A stretch of DNA of 64,000 nucleotides from Nostoc sp. CENA543 (GTDB taxonomy: Bacteria; Cyanobacteriota; Cyanobacteriia; Cyanobacteriales; Nostocaceae): NCBI RefSeq assembly GCF_002896875.1, contig NZ_CP023278.1, positions 2,666,001 to 2,730,000 of the forward strand, given 5' to 3'. Made by a program: the position numbers and the translations under genes. Below, in pieces: positions 42,179 to 50,851 of this stretch; within the stretch, counting starts at the first letter, position 1; every line of letters starts with the position of its first letter. Below the pieces are notes generated by a model, which was given only the letters and a program-made list of their open reading frames with translations, had not been told where the DNA came from and did no database searches.

Positions 42179-43419
42179 TGACTACGATTACTGGAACCTT
42201 CTCCAACGGTGCGGCGGTAGTCCCAGGTAAACTGGTTGTTACCTTAGTCTCTGGGACTGTTAAGGACACCGCACCTAAGACTGTATACCTACCAAAACCT
42301 ATAGAAGTTCTCTGCCCTTCTGGGGCTGTGCCAGGCGGTACAAACTTAGAGGAGACCGAAACTAAGAACGTCTCGTACCTCTTCGAGTATTTTCCTAGAA
42401 TCTCCACGAGCCCTGATGTCTTCAGCGAAGACCAACTATCGCCTTTTCCCTTCTATGCGGTAGTTCCTAATATAGCCAGCGTAGACCTAGCAGACCTAGC
42501 ACCAACAGGTTATGTGTCAGATACCCTGGCAACAGGTGCATTACGCATTGCTCGCGTGATTGCAGGCGACCCCAGTTTGGCTAGTAGTATCGGAGGTGTA
42601 AACCCACGAGGTGCATACAACAACGCCACCGCCTACAAGCGGGGAGATATTGTAAGTTACCTCAACCGTGCCTTCATAGCCACCCAGACCGTCCCATTTA
42701 CAGGTTTTGTGCCCACAAACACAAGCTATTGGATGGAGTTACCATTAGAGCCGTCTGGGTCTTTAGTGTTGGGTTCTAGTGCTGCCTACGGTGCCGGTTG
42801 GAGCGCTAGCGGGCTTGCACCCAGTCAAGATGCGGTCTACAACATTCTTGAAACCATACAGACTAGCGTAGCTGCCAAAGCTAACTCGACTGCGCCTAAC
42901 ATCAGCGATGCAAACTTAACTGGAACACCGGTAGCTCCCACCGCAACTAACGGTACTGCTACCGTTCAGATAGCTAATACGGCTTTTGTGCAGCAGTTGA
43001 GTAGACCGGCGTGGAATGTTTTTGCTAACGCTGACCAAACCCAGAACACAGACAATTACACTGTTATTTTTAATGGTGAAAACTTAGATACTAACAACGC
43101 CTACTCAGGCGGTACTTTTGTATGTCCGTCTGGTTTTAGCGGATTCTATTTAGTTGGAGGCGGTATTTACCTTCAAAACCTCGATACTAATCAAAGAGTG
43201 ATAGCTGTTGAACTTCGTATCAACGGTTCTTTTTATCGAAGGGTAGGAGAGGTAATATTACTAGCTAATACAGGTATTCATGTGAATTTATCTACTCAAC
43301 TCATCCCTCTAAATGCAGGGCACTCAGCTTCTTTAGTTCTAAGAACTTTTGGAACTACTTTCACTTATAGAGCCGTAGCAGCAACAACAAATTGGTGGGG
43401 TTTTAGATTACCTATATAA
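42178..43419 (+). CDS. Tail fibre protein with carbohydrate-binding-like domain
   Basis: 413 residues. An N-terminal attachment domain (about 1-130) is followed by a CBM5/12-like module (GAYNNATAYKRGDIVSYLN, FVPTNTSYW, about 143-185), a fibre segment (ISDANLTGTPVAPTATNGTA) and a C-terminal jelly-roll of C1q/TNF type (NVFANADQTQNTDNYTVIF to the end). This is the architecture of a trimeric receptor-binding fibre aimed at surface glycans. Host receptor unknown. Confidence 0.83.
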   Translation: MTTITGTFSNGAAVVPGKLVVTLVSGTVKDTAPKTVYLPKPIEVLCPSGAVPGGTNLEETETKNVSYLFEYFPRISTSPDVFSEDQLSPFPFYAVVPNIASVDLADLAPTGYVSDTLATGALRIARVIAGDPSLASSIGGVNPRGAYNNATAYKRGDIVSYLNRAFIATQTVPFTGFVPTNTSYWMELPLEPSGSLVLGSSAAYGAGWSASGLAPSQDAVYNILETIQTSVAAKANSTAPNISDANLTGTPVAPTATNGTATVQIANTAFVQQLSRPAWNVFANADQTQNTDNYTVIFNGENLDTNNAYSGGTFVCPSGFSGFYLVGGGIYLQNLDTNQRVIAVELRINGSFYRRVGEVILLANTGIHVNLSTQLIPLNAGHSASLVLRTFGTTFTYRAVAATTNWWGFRLPI

Positions 43420-43448
43420 CGCTGCTTAGTATATTCTAGGATGGTGAT

Positions 43449-44588
43449 ATGTCACGTCGAATTTTCCAAAATGGGGACATCCTCACGGCGCAGGATGTTA
43501 ACCAGATAGCTTATCCAAATCTCTCTGGTCTAGACGCTATAGGTTCAGGTGATAACCTACCAGACGAGGATTTATCAGACGCTCCAGACCAGATAAAGAA
43601 TAGATTTTACAACTTCTACGACCGCCTAAAGGTTAGTCACAACACTGGACTAACCTTTGGTTATTTAGGTGGGTCTGTACTATTGTCCAGTGGTGTTGTA
43701 GTTACCTTATCGTCGGGAACTATAAACATTCCAGACAACAGCAACCGCTTTATTTATGTCAACTCTAGTGGGGCTGTTGAGCAGGGCACTTTACTCCCTA
43801 ACGAGTGCTTTCCTATGGCTCGCGTGGCTACTGCAGGCGGCACTGTTTCTGGGTCTATTACAGACCTAAGAGACAAGCTTGTAGACCGTGTACAGCCCGC
43901 TAGTATCCCAGTTACAGCTACATTTCAGTCTGGTATGGGTATGGAGTATTGGGGCTCTACTTTACCTGTAGGCTGGTTGTGGCAAGATGGCTCGACATAC
44001 CCCATTGCAACTTACCCTGCATTGGCGGCTGCACTTGGCCCAGCTTTTGACGCTGGCGGTGGTAACTTTAGAGTTCCTGATAGACGAGGCAGGGTTGGTG
44101 TGGGTGCTGGTGCTGGTGCGGGGTTAACTACAAGAACAGTTGGTGAAACTTTCGGGGCAGAGAATCATACCTTAACTGTTACTGAGACCCCATCTCACGT
44201 CCACGGGATAACAGAAACCCCTCATACCCACCCTATTGTTGACAACGGGCATAACCACGGCGTGAATGATTTAGGACATAAACATCCTATATATGCAAAT
44301 ACCACAGATGGCGGCTCCAACCAACGTGAACAGACAGACGGGTTCTTATCCAAGAATGGTGTAGCTATTACTGGTGAAGATACAGGTGGAAAGGGGTATA
44401 TCAACCAGAACCTATCAGGAGCTGACTTAGTAGCCTCGTCAGGTACAGGCATTTCCATCCAGACAAATAAAGCTAATCTCGCAATTACTGCTGTTAGCAC
44501 AGGGATTACTACTAACCCCCAAGGCGGTGGGGCAGCCCACAACAACTGCCAGCCAAGTATCTCCTGCAATTTTATAATCAAGACTTAA
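43449..44588 (+). CDS. Tail collar-domain fibre with His-rich tip
   Basis: 379 residues. An N-terminal baseplate-binding part, a phage Tail Collar domain (about 165-230: [34 protein letters not shown]) and a tip with many His-x-His pairs ([27 protein letters not shown]). In T4 gp37 similar pairs bind iron along the fibre needle; metal binding here is inferred. It ends in CNFIIKT, a common fibre C-terminus. Confidence 0.9.
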   Translation: MSRRIFQNGDILTAQDVNQIAYPNLSGLDAIGSGDNLPDEDLSDAPDQIKNRFYNFYDRLKVSHNTGLTFGYLGGSVLLSSGVVVTLSSGTINIPDNSNRFIYVNSSGAVEQGTLLPNECFPMARVATAGGTVSGSITDLRDKLVDRVQPASIPVTATFQSGMGMEYWGSTLPVGWLWQDGSTYPIATYPALAAALGPAFDAGGGNFRVPDRRGRVGVGAGAGAGLTTRTVGETFGAENHTLTVTETPSHVHGITETPHTHPIVDNGHNHGVNDLGHKHPIYANTTDGGSNQREQTDGFLSKNGVAITGEDTGGKGYINQNLSGADLVASSGTGISIQTNKANLAITAVSTGITTNPQGGGAAHNNCQPSISCNFIIKT

Positions 44589-44589
44589 C

Positions 44590-46095
44590 ATGGCTACTTA
44601 TAGAAAAATAACTGCCAACTTCATGGGAGTTGGGCAGGTTCCAATGGCGCGGCAGCCCGTAAAAGTTCAACACCTCCAGCGTAGCAACGTTGGGGGTGTT
44701 ATTTTTCCCAAGGATGCTGATGTTTACTACACCGACGCACAAGGCAGTGTAGAGTTCACCTTATGGTGTAACGAGGAAGGCGAGAACGCCAGTCAGTATC
44801 GCATCACCCTGCCAGATGGCACATTCTTTGACACTGTCGTTCCTGTGGGTACATCGGATTTAGAGTTGAGCGTTTTGGAGGATGGTGGCGTGGACTCAGC
44901 AGATCTACAGTATCAAAGTTTAATAACCTACATATTAAATGAGGTTGGTTCAGGCGGCGGGACAGTGCCATTAGCTACAGCCACAGCTGCAGGGCGGGTG
45001 AAAACCAACACAACGGATGCTGACCCGATAGTTTACCTCAAGAGTGAAGTAGATACTGCCCTTGCTGGGAAGGCTGACACAAGCGCGTTAAGTGGATATG
45101 TAACTACAGGTGGGTTAACTACCACGCTATCGGGTTATGTAACCACATCTGGCTTGTCGTCTACCCTGTCAGGTTATGTAACTAGTGCAAGTCTTAGCAG
45201 CACGCTGGGCTCCTACTTACTAGCTTCTACTAGAGGTGCAGTCAATGGTGTAGCTAGCTTAGATGCCAGCACACTTGTACCAGACACGCAGATACCTAGC
45301 AATATAGTTAGGACTAGCGACAGTAGGCTAACTGACTCAAGAACACCTACAGGCTCGGCTGGTGGTGACTTAACTGGAACTTACCCCAACCCGACGCTAG
45401 GTACTACTGGAGTAACTGCCGGCAGCTACACCAACGCCAACATAACAGTCGATGCAAAAGGTAGAGTAACGGCTGCAAGTAATGGGAGTGGTGGGGGCGG
45501 AGGGTTTAGCCCTGTTATAACCTCGCCATACGTCGGTCAGAGGATAGTCTACAACGGGACTAACTGGGTCAACGAGGATGAAAGAACTTCACAGTTCTTA
45601 GCCGGGGTTGGGCGTTATTACTCAAGCAAATTTACTGCTGTTAACGCACAAACAATGGCGGCAAACGTAGGGCGTGGAATGTTTATGCAGATCCGTCGCC
45701 GAGTAACTATAGACCAAGTTGGTATTAACGTCACTTCAGCAGGGGTTAATGCCGTTGTTGGTTTGTACAACTTTGAAACAGGAAGCTTAGTACAAGACTT
45801 TGGAGTTATAGCTGTTAATGCTGTTGGTGGTGCTACATCAACAGCTTTAACTACACCTATCACGGTAAACCCTGGTGCTTACATATTTCTTGTAAATCCG
45901 TCGGCTAGCTTCAACTGCTCCTGTTCTAATAACGTCATAAACGATGCTGACGTATTTGGGCATAGCTCGGTTGGGTCTGTAGCTCACCAAGCCATCTTTA
46001 TCAGTGCGCTAACTTATACAGGAAGTTTACCCACGACTTTGCCATCTTACGTGTTTAGTACACAACAACCTCTTATTTGGTTTAGAGCTGCTTAA
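44590..46095 (+). CDS. Long tail fibre with SGYVT repeats
   Basis: 501 residues. A beta-rich N-terminus (1-105) is followed by repeats of the form LSGYVTTxGLSSTL (about 165-210), a widespread fibre motif ([29 protein letters not shown]), a Gly-rich hinge (SGGGGGFS, about residue 300-307) and a C-terminal receptor-binding domain. The repeats suit a trimeric shaft. It follows the collar fibre with one base between, so the two may form one fibre complex. Confidence 0.87.
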   Translation: MATYRKITANFMGVGQVPMARQPVKVQHLQRSNVGGVIFPKDADVYYTDAQGSVEFTLWCNEEGENASQYRITLPDGTFFDTVVPVGTSDLELSVLEDGGVDSADLQYQSLITYILNEVGSGGGTVPLATATAAGRVKTNTTDADPIVYLKSEVDTALAGKADTSALSGYVTTGGLTTTLSGYVTTSGLSSTLSGYVTSASLSSTLGSYLLASTRGAVNGVASLDASTLVPDTQIPSNIVRTSDSRLTDSRTPTGSAGGDLTGTYPNPTLGTTGVTAGSYTNANITVDAKGRVTAASNGSGGGGGFSPVITSPYVGQRIVYNGTNWVNEDERTSQFLAGVGRYYSSKFTAVNAQTMAANVGRGMFMQIRRRVTIDQVGINVTSAGVNAVVGLYNFETGSLVQDFGVIAVNAVGGATSTALTTPITVNPGAYIFLVNPSASFNCSCSNNVINDADVFGHSSVGSVAHQAIFISALTYTGSLPTTLPSYVFSTQQPLIWFRAA

Positions 46096-46105
46096 GGAGA
46101 AAATT

Positions 46106-46378
46106 ATGGCTAATGAATATTTTGGACGGATGTGGGTAGAAGTTGAAACACCAAGACCAGACGGTAGCGGGTCTGACCTTTCTACACGCCTAGCCTGGAT
46201 AAGACTTCATAGATATGTTGCGTTCTACAACATGAACGATGAACATCCTTATGTAGAGGTTATGCCCCCAGAGTTTGAGCCTGACCGCATCACACAACTA
46301 GTTGAGGGTGTGGATTTTCACTCAGGCGGTGAACGCATGGTAAACGGTGAAATTGTTCAACCCATTGAAATAGTCTAG
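46106..46378 (+). CDS. Small protein after tail fibre, 90 aa
   Basis: Acidic, aromatic protein (YFGRMWVEVETPRPDGSGSD, IRLHRYVAFYNMNDEHPY) without a recognised family. GGAGAAAATT precedes the ATG. Its place directly after the receptor-binding fibre and before a terminator suits a fibre assembly chaperone, which is only inferred. Confidence 0.65.
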   Translation: MANEYFGRMWVEVETPRPDGSGSDLSTRLAWIRLHRYVAFYNMNDEHPYVEVMPPEFEPDRITQLVEGVDFHSGGERMVNGEIVQPIEIV

Positions 46379-46383
46379 TCAGC

Positions 46384-46408
46384 ACCCCTCTACCTCTGGA
46401 GGGGTTTT
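46384..46408 (+). terminator. Intrinsic terminator after fibre operon
   Basis: CCCCTC-TACCTCTG-GAGGGG followed by TTTT, six bases after the stop of the 90-aa gene. Confidence 0.8.
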
Positions 46409-46429
46409 ACATAACAAAAGGTTTTAATA

Positions 46430-46756
46430 ATGGATAATACAACAGCAATAGTAACAATTACTCCTAAAGCGCAGGAGCATATAATAGACCAGATTCTAGT
46501 GCAGTCAGGCGGCGTGGGGTTGGGTGTAGTCCTAACCCTAGTCGGTGCGGTAGCGATCGCACATTGGCTGGGGTTAAAACCTGCCATAGCTGGCTGGATT
46601 GAAAGGCAGAAGGCACAGACCGAAGCAATGGAAACATTCTCTACGGCATTTAGAAAGTTTGTGGATGACTACCACGAGAGCACAAGGGAGATTAAAGACT
46701 CGCTTAGCGACATCAAAGATGGAATTAAAGACGCACTTACTCCAAAACGTAGATAA
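46430..46756 (+). CDS. Single-span membrane protein, possible holin
   Basis: 108 residues: a short N-terminal part, one membrane span (about 26-48, GGVGLGVVLTLVGAVAIAHW), then a long amphipathic, charged helix ending in KDALTPKRR. Size, one span and basic end fit holin-like or spanin-like proteins, and its place at the end of the late right arm agrees. A tail-associated anchor is the alternative. No endolysin gene is adjacent. Confidence 0.55.
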   Translation: MDNTTAIVTITPKAQEHIIDQILVQSGGVGLGVVLTLVGAVAIAHWLGLKPAIAGWIERQKAQTEAMETFSTAFRKFVDDYHESTREIKDSLSDIKDGIKDALTPKRR

Positions 46757-46817
46757 ATTGGTACCCGTTTTGCCGTAAGCTTAAGCCATATTTAGGGCAG
46801 TTTATTGTTGAGAAACT

Positions 46818-46898
46818 ACTCATTACTCATTACTCATTACTCATTACTCATTACTCATTACTCAGCACTGAGAAATTTCTGCTAAAGTGGCAACTTGT
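46818..46898. repeat. attR: Right attachment site (attR), 81 bp direct repeat
   Basis: Six ACTCATT units (46818-46859) and the 39 bp unique part (46860-46898) identical to attL. After it the sequence becomes host-like and leads to the ABC transporter genes. The stretch 46757-46817 has no gene, and 46899-47028 holds only a HIP1 site and probably the promoter of the transporter operon. Confidence 0.8.
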
Positions 46899-47028
46899 AG
46901 GGAGTATCTAGCGTCAAGCAGTCAGCGATTAGTTTCGCACTCATTCAAGCGTGGCGGTAAAATGTCACCATTGTTGAGTACCCTAGTTTAAGTTGCGATC
47001 GCCTGCGATGGGGCGCGTCACGAAATCT

Positions 47029-48021
47029 ATGATTGAAGTTGAACATCTGAGTAAAACTTACGGTTCTACCCCAGCGATTACTGATGTGACTTTTAGCGTC
47101 GAACCTGGGGAAATTGTAGGATTTCTGGGGCCAAATGGCGCAGGAAAAACCACAACTATGCGGATTTTGGCGGGTTATTTACCGGCGAGTAGCGGTACAG
47201 CCAAGATAGCAGGCTTTGATGTCCATGAAAATTCCCTGGCGGTGCGTCAACGCATCGGCTATTTACCAGAAACACCGCCGTTATATCCAGAGATGACGGT
47301 GGAGGGATTTTTGCATTTTGTCGCCCATATTAAAGGTATACCCGCAGGCGATCGCGCCGCTAGAGTGAATGTAGCCATCAAACGCTGTAACTTACAAGAA
47401 AAGCGGCGGGTAATTATTCGCAAATTATCTAAAGGATACCGCCAACGGGTGGGGATTGCTCAGGCGATTGTGCATGATCCTCCAGCCATCATTTTAGATG
47501 AACCTACCGTGGGACTTGACCCCAGGCAAATTATTGAAGTCCGCAACTTAATTAAAAGCCTCGCCGGAACACACACAGTCATCCTCTCTACCCACATTCT
47601 CCCAGAAGTCAGCATGACCTGTAACCGCGTCACCATCATTAATCGCGGTAAGGTAGTGGCAACCAATACACCAGAAAATTTGATGACACAGTTGACTGTT
47701 GGTGCAGGTTATGAGTTGGAAATTGAGGGAGAAGCCGCTTTAGCCAAACAAGTATTGCAAAATATCGCCGATGTCAGTTTAGTAGAATCTGTACCTGTAA
47801 ATTATCCCAGAGACAACCGTGCTTACTTGCGGGTGTTGTCACAGCCAGGAAGGGAACCAGGAAAAGATATAGCCACAACCTTAATTCGGTCTGGATTTAA
47901 TTTGCATGAAATGCGGCGTGTTAGTGCCACCCTCGAAGATGTATTCTTGCAACTAACCACAGAAGAGAAAAACGTAGTCACAACTGACGAATCAGCAGCT
48001 AACGAAGGAGAAGCAGCGTAA
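47029..48021 (+). CDS. ABC transporter ATP-binding protein (GldA-like)
   Basis: 330 residues from the ATG at 47029; the frame is open to a TTG at 46993 within a repeat, an unlikely start. Walker A GPNGAGKTT, Q loop YLPETPPLYPEMTV, signature LSKGYRQRVGIAQAI, Walker B AIILDEPTVGLDP and switch His in STHILPE are all present. The C-terminal ~90 residues are the regulatory extension common in DrrA/GldA-type ATPases. It powers the ABC-2 permease encoded one base downstream. Confidence 0.92.
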   Translation: MIEVEHLSKTYGSTPAITDVTFSVEPGEIVGFLGPNGAGKTTTMRILAGYLPASSGTAKIAGFDVHENSLAVRQRIGYLPETPPLYPEMTVEGFLHFVAHIKGIPAGDRAARVNVAIKRCNLQEKRRVIIRKLSKGYRQRVGIAQAIVHDPPAIILDEPTVGLDPRQIIEVRNLIKSLAGTHTVILSTHILPEVSMTCNRVTIINRGKVVATNTPENLMTQLTVGAGYELEIEGEAALAKQVLQNIADVSLVESVPVNYPRDNRAYLRVLSQPGREPGKDIATTLIRSGFNLHEMRRVSATLEDVFLQLTTEEKNVVTTDESAANEGEAA

Positions 48022-48834
48022 ATGGGTATAGTCCTGAGTAACATTATTGCCATTTATCGCCGGGAGTTACAAAGTTATTTTGTCTCGCCTTTAGCATATG
48101 CGATCGCAGGCGTATTTTGGTTCATCGCTGGCTTATTTTTGGTGATGATTTTACTAGGGCCGGATGGCATCTTACCAGCCGTCGCCCTAATTGATGCACA
48201 AGGACAACAATTTGGCGTACCAGTCCCACCGATTGATGTACCCTATGAATTTATCCGAGCCTTTTTAGACCGTATGGGTTGGCTGTTGTTATTTATTTTG
48301 CCAATTCTGTCAATGGGACTCTACGCCGAAGAACGCAAACGCGGAACCCTAGAACTCCTAGCCACCTCCCCTGTGACTAACTGGGCTGTGGCTGTCGGCA
48401 AATTATTAGGAGTAGTGACATTTTTCACCACCTTAATTTTGCCGTTAATGGTATTTGAAGCGATCGCCATTAGCAGTTCCAACCCACCCCTTGCACCCAC
48501 AATTCCCCTATTGGGACATTTGGGTTTAATCTTACTCGCCTCAGCAATTTTATCTTTAGGGATGTTTATTTCCTCCCTAACAGATAGCACCCTGCTTTCG
48601 GCTGTCTTCACCTTTGCTGTAGTAATATTGCTGTTATTTATTGACTTAATCGCCAGAAACATCGGCGGCCCCATCGGTGAAATCGTCGGTCATTTTTCCC
48701 TACTCAAACATTACAACACCCTCATTCAAGGCATCTTTGATAGCAGTGCTTTAGTTTTATTTAGTAGTTACATATTCTTAGGCATCTTCCTCACCGCCCA
48801 ATCAATTGACGCGTTAAGATTTCAGAGGCAATAG
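48022..48834 (+). CDS. ABC-2 type permease (GldF-like)
   Basis: 270 residues with six or so membrane helices (YAIAGVFWFIAGLFLVMIL, LLLFILPILSMGLY, LILPLMVFEAIAI, LGLILLASAILSLGMF, FTFAVVILLLFIDL). The motif MGLYAEERKRGTLELLATSP marks the ABC-2 family related to NosY/GldF. Directly follows the ATPase and precedes the GldG-like gene, the usual Gld cassette order in bacteria; in cyanobacteria the substrate is unknown. Confidence 0.9.
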   Translation: MGIVLSNIIAIYRRELQSYFVSPLAYAIAGVFWFIAGLFLVMILLGPDGILPAVALIDAQGQQFGVPVPPIDVPYEFIRAFLDRMGWLLLFILPILSMGLYAEERKRGTLELLATSPVTNWAVAVGKLLGVVTFFTTLILPLMVFEAIAISSSNPPLAPTIPLLGHLGLILLASAILSLGMFISSLTDSTLLSAVFTFAVVILLLFIDLIARNIGGPIGEIVGHFSLLKHYNTLIQGIFDSSALVLFSSYIFLGIFLTAQSIDALRFQRQ

Positions 48835-48847
48835 GGGATTGGGAATG

Positions 48848-48973
48848 GGGCATTGGGCATTGGGCATTGGGCATTGGAGTAATGACTAATGACGACTAAT
48901 GACTAATGACTAATGACTAATGACTAATGACTATTGACTAATGACTAATGACTAATAACTAATAACTAATGAC
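48848..48973. repeat. Tandem repeats (CATTGGG)n and (TGACTAA)n
   Basis: About four CATTGGG units, then a run of TGACTAA heptamers with some variants. The run continues into the start codon of the GldG-like gene, whose first two codons (ATGACT) are part of a repeat unit. Confidence 0.93.
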
Positions 48974-50729
48974 TACCATTAAACAAAAACAACTTTGGAA
49001 ATATTTATTTTTACTAGGGCCGTTTTTTACGGCGGCTGGTTTAACTACTGGGTTAGTAGCTGACAGTTGGGGCGTTGTTCCCCTAGTGCTGCTAATTTTA
49101 GGGATTACTATCTGTGTATTGTGGTTGGTTTGGCAAAGCCAGCGCAGTCAGTGGTGGAAACAACGTTCTACCCAAGCTGGTGCTAATGCTTTAGTTGCAA
49201 CTATCGCTGTGTTGGTAATTGTTGGTTTAATTAATTTTCTTTCCACGCGTTACCAATTACGCGCAGACTTAACAGATACGCAATTATTTAGCCTGTCACC
49301 ACAATCACAGGAATTAGTGCGTCAACTCAATCAACCTCTGAAAATTTGGGTGTTTGATGTCACTCAAAATCCTCAAGATAGGGAACTGTTAGAAAATTAC
49401 CGTCGCCAAAGTGGTAAATTTCAGTTTGAGTATGTTGACCCTCAAAGTAGACCAGGATTAGCAGAAAAATTTGGTGTGAAAGATTATGGCGAAGTTTATC
49501 TAGAATCTGGCGAGAAGCGGCAACTAGTGCAATCAGTTAACGTTAATGAACGTCTTTCAGAGATTAAGTTAACAAATAAACTACAACAACTATACAGCGA
49601 TCGCACTACCAAAGTTTACTTCCTCCAAGGTCACGGCGAACATCCCATTACGGGTGGTGAAGGAGGTATCACGCAAGCAGTCCAAGGTTTAAGCGATAGA
49701 AATTACACCGCTACAGCCTTAAATCTCACCACCAACGCCAAAGTTCCTGATGATGCTAATGTTGTGGTGGTGGCTGGCCCGAAAAAGGAACTATTTCCAG
49801 CTGAAGTCAAAGCTTTACAAGATTATCTCAATCGTGGTGGTAACGTCCTACTCATGATTGACCCCAACACTAACCCTAACCTTAACAGCTTGCTACAAGA
49901 ATGGGGTGTAAGTTTAGATAATCGTTTAGCCGTCGATGTCTCCGGTGCTGGTGTAGGACTTGGCCCTGCTGCACCCATCATTACAAGTTATGGTCAACAT
50001 CCCATTACTAAAGATTTTGGTAACGGAATTTCTTTCTATCGCCTAGCTAGACCTTTGCAAATTACCCCCGTCGCTGGTGTACAGTCTACCCCTCTGTTGC
50101 AAACTAAACCCTATCCTGATAGTTGGGCAGAAAGCGACCTCCAAAGTGAGAAATTAGAGTTTAACCCCGATAAAGACATCAAAGGGCCTTTAACTTTAGG
50201 CGTAGCTTTAACCAAAAAAATCTCCACCACACCCCCAGTTACACCAACACCACAAAGTACAGCAACTCCCACCACATCACCTACACCTTTACCCACAACT
50301 ACCACAGCTAGTCCAACACCAACACCAACCACACCACCCACACCACAAAGTACAGCAACTCCCACCACATCACCTACACCTTTACCCACAACTACAACTC
50401 AACCTAGTCCAACTCCCACTGCTACTTCCCCAGATGCACAACAGCCAGAAGCACCAGCCAAAGAGTCAAGGTTAGTAGTAATAGGAAACTCCGATTTTGC
50501 CACAGACAACATCTTCAAACAGCAACTCAATGGAGATGTCTTCCTCAACTCAGTCACCTGGCTAAGTCAGCAAGACCAACAACCACTTTCCATTCGACCC
50601 AAAGAACCCAAAAACCGCCGCATCAATATATCAATAGCCCAAGCCAACTTCCTCACTTTATCTGCGTTGATAGTTTTACCCCTAATTGGCTTTATTTCCG
50701 CCGCCGCAGTTTGGTGGAAACGTCGGTGA
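48969..50729 (+). CDS. GldG-like ABC-associated membrane protein
   Basis: 586 residues. Two N-terminal helices (about 12-60 region and LVATIAVLVIVGLINF near 75-90), then an extracytoplasmic domain of the GldG type (LTDTQLFSLSPQSQELVRQL, VYFLQGHGEHPITGG, LLMIDPNTNPNLNSLL), a Pro/Thr-rich linker (about 420-495), RLVVIGNSDFATDN, and a C-terminal helix (ANFLTLSALIVLPLIGFISA). GldG proteins act with GldA and GldF. No ribosome site is evident, because the tandem repeats reach the start codon. Confidence 0.88.
   Translation: MTTIKQKQLWKYLFLLGPFFTAAGLTTGLVADSWGVVPLVLLILGITICVLWLVWQSQRSQWWKQRSTQAGANALVATIAVLVIVGLINFLSTRYQLRADLTDTQLFSLSPQSQELVRQLNQPLKIWVFDVTQNPQDRELLENYRRQSGKFQFEYVDPQSRPGLAEKFGVKDYGEVYLESGEKRQLVQSVNVNERLSEIKLTNKLQQLYSDRTTKVYFLQGHGEHPITGGEGGITQAVQGLSDRNYTATALNLTTNAKVPDDANVVVVAGPKKELFPAEVKALQDYLNRGGNVLLMIDPNTNPNLNSLLQEWGVSLDNRLAVDVSGAGVGLGPAAPIITSYGQHPITKDFGNGISFYRLARPLQITPVAGVQSTPLLQTKPYPDSWAESDLQSEKLEFNPDKDIKGPLTLGVALTKKISTTPPVTPTPQSTATPTTSPTPLPTTTTASPTPTPTTPPTPQSTATPTTSPTPLPTTTTQPSPTPTATSPDAQQPEAPAKESRLVVIGNSDFATDNIFKQQLNGDVFLNSVTWLSQQDQQPLSIRPKEPKNRRINISIAQANFLTLSALIVLPLIGFISAAAVWWKRR
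50247..50395 (+). repeat. In-frame tandem duplication encoding the Pro/Thr linker
   Basis: A 56 bp stretch at 50247-50302 is repeated at 50340-50395 with a period of 93 bp (31 codons), lengthening the low-complexity linker of the GldG-like protein. Such tracts vary in length by slippage or recombination. Confidence 0.88.
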
Positions 50730-50750
50730 TGAAGGGACTGGGGACTGGGA

Positions 50751-50851
50751 GACAAGGTAGACAAGGTAGACAAGGTAGAAGAATGAGTAATAAGTAATAA
50801 GTAATGAGTGCTGACTAATGACTAATGACTAATGACTATTGACTATTGACT
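50751..50851. repeat. Tandem repeats before the DUF4340 gene
   Basis: Three GACAAGGTA units (50751-50779, same nonamer as at 7672), then AGTAATA and TGACTAA-type heptamers up to the next start codon. No gene. Confidence 0.9.

Larger units (their letters stand above)
7829..46898. mobile_element. Integrated contractile-tail prophage, about 39 kb
   Basis: The element is bounded by an 81 bp perfect direct repeat (7829-7909 and 46818-46898), with a tyrosine integrase reading inward from the left end. Between the repeats lie complete sets for head (terminase, portal, scaffold, capsid), neck, contractile tail (sheath, tube, tape measure), baseplate (hub, spike, gp25, gpJ, gpI) and fibres, plus a DNA polymerase and regulators. 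Every structural frame is open, so the prophage may be functional. The one broken gene found, a gp25 fragment, is backed up by an intact copy. Flanking genes are ordinary cyanobacterial chromosome genes. Confidence 0.9.

Noticed and set aside
46430-46756. Firm call as holin
   Set aside because: One membrane span and a basic tail are suggestive only; no lysin gene adjoins it, so it is listed as a possibility.
7910-46817. Free-standing contractile injection system (eCIS/tailocin) instead of a phage
   Set aside because: TerS, TerL, portal, scaffold and capsid are all present, and there is no eCIS AAA+ ATPase.
50111-50389. Minus-strand Gly/Val-rich frame opposite the Pro/Thr linker
   Set aside because: It is the mirror of the low-complexity Pro/Thr codons on the plus strand, with no ribosome site or independent support.
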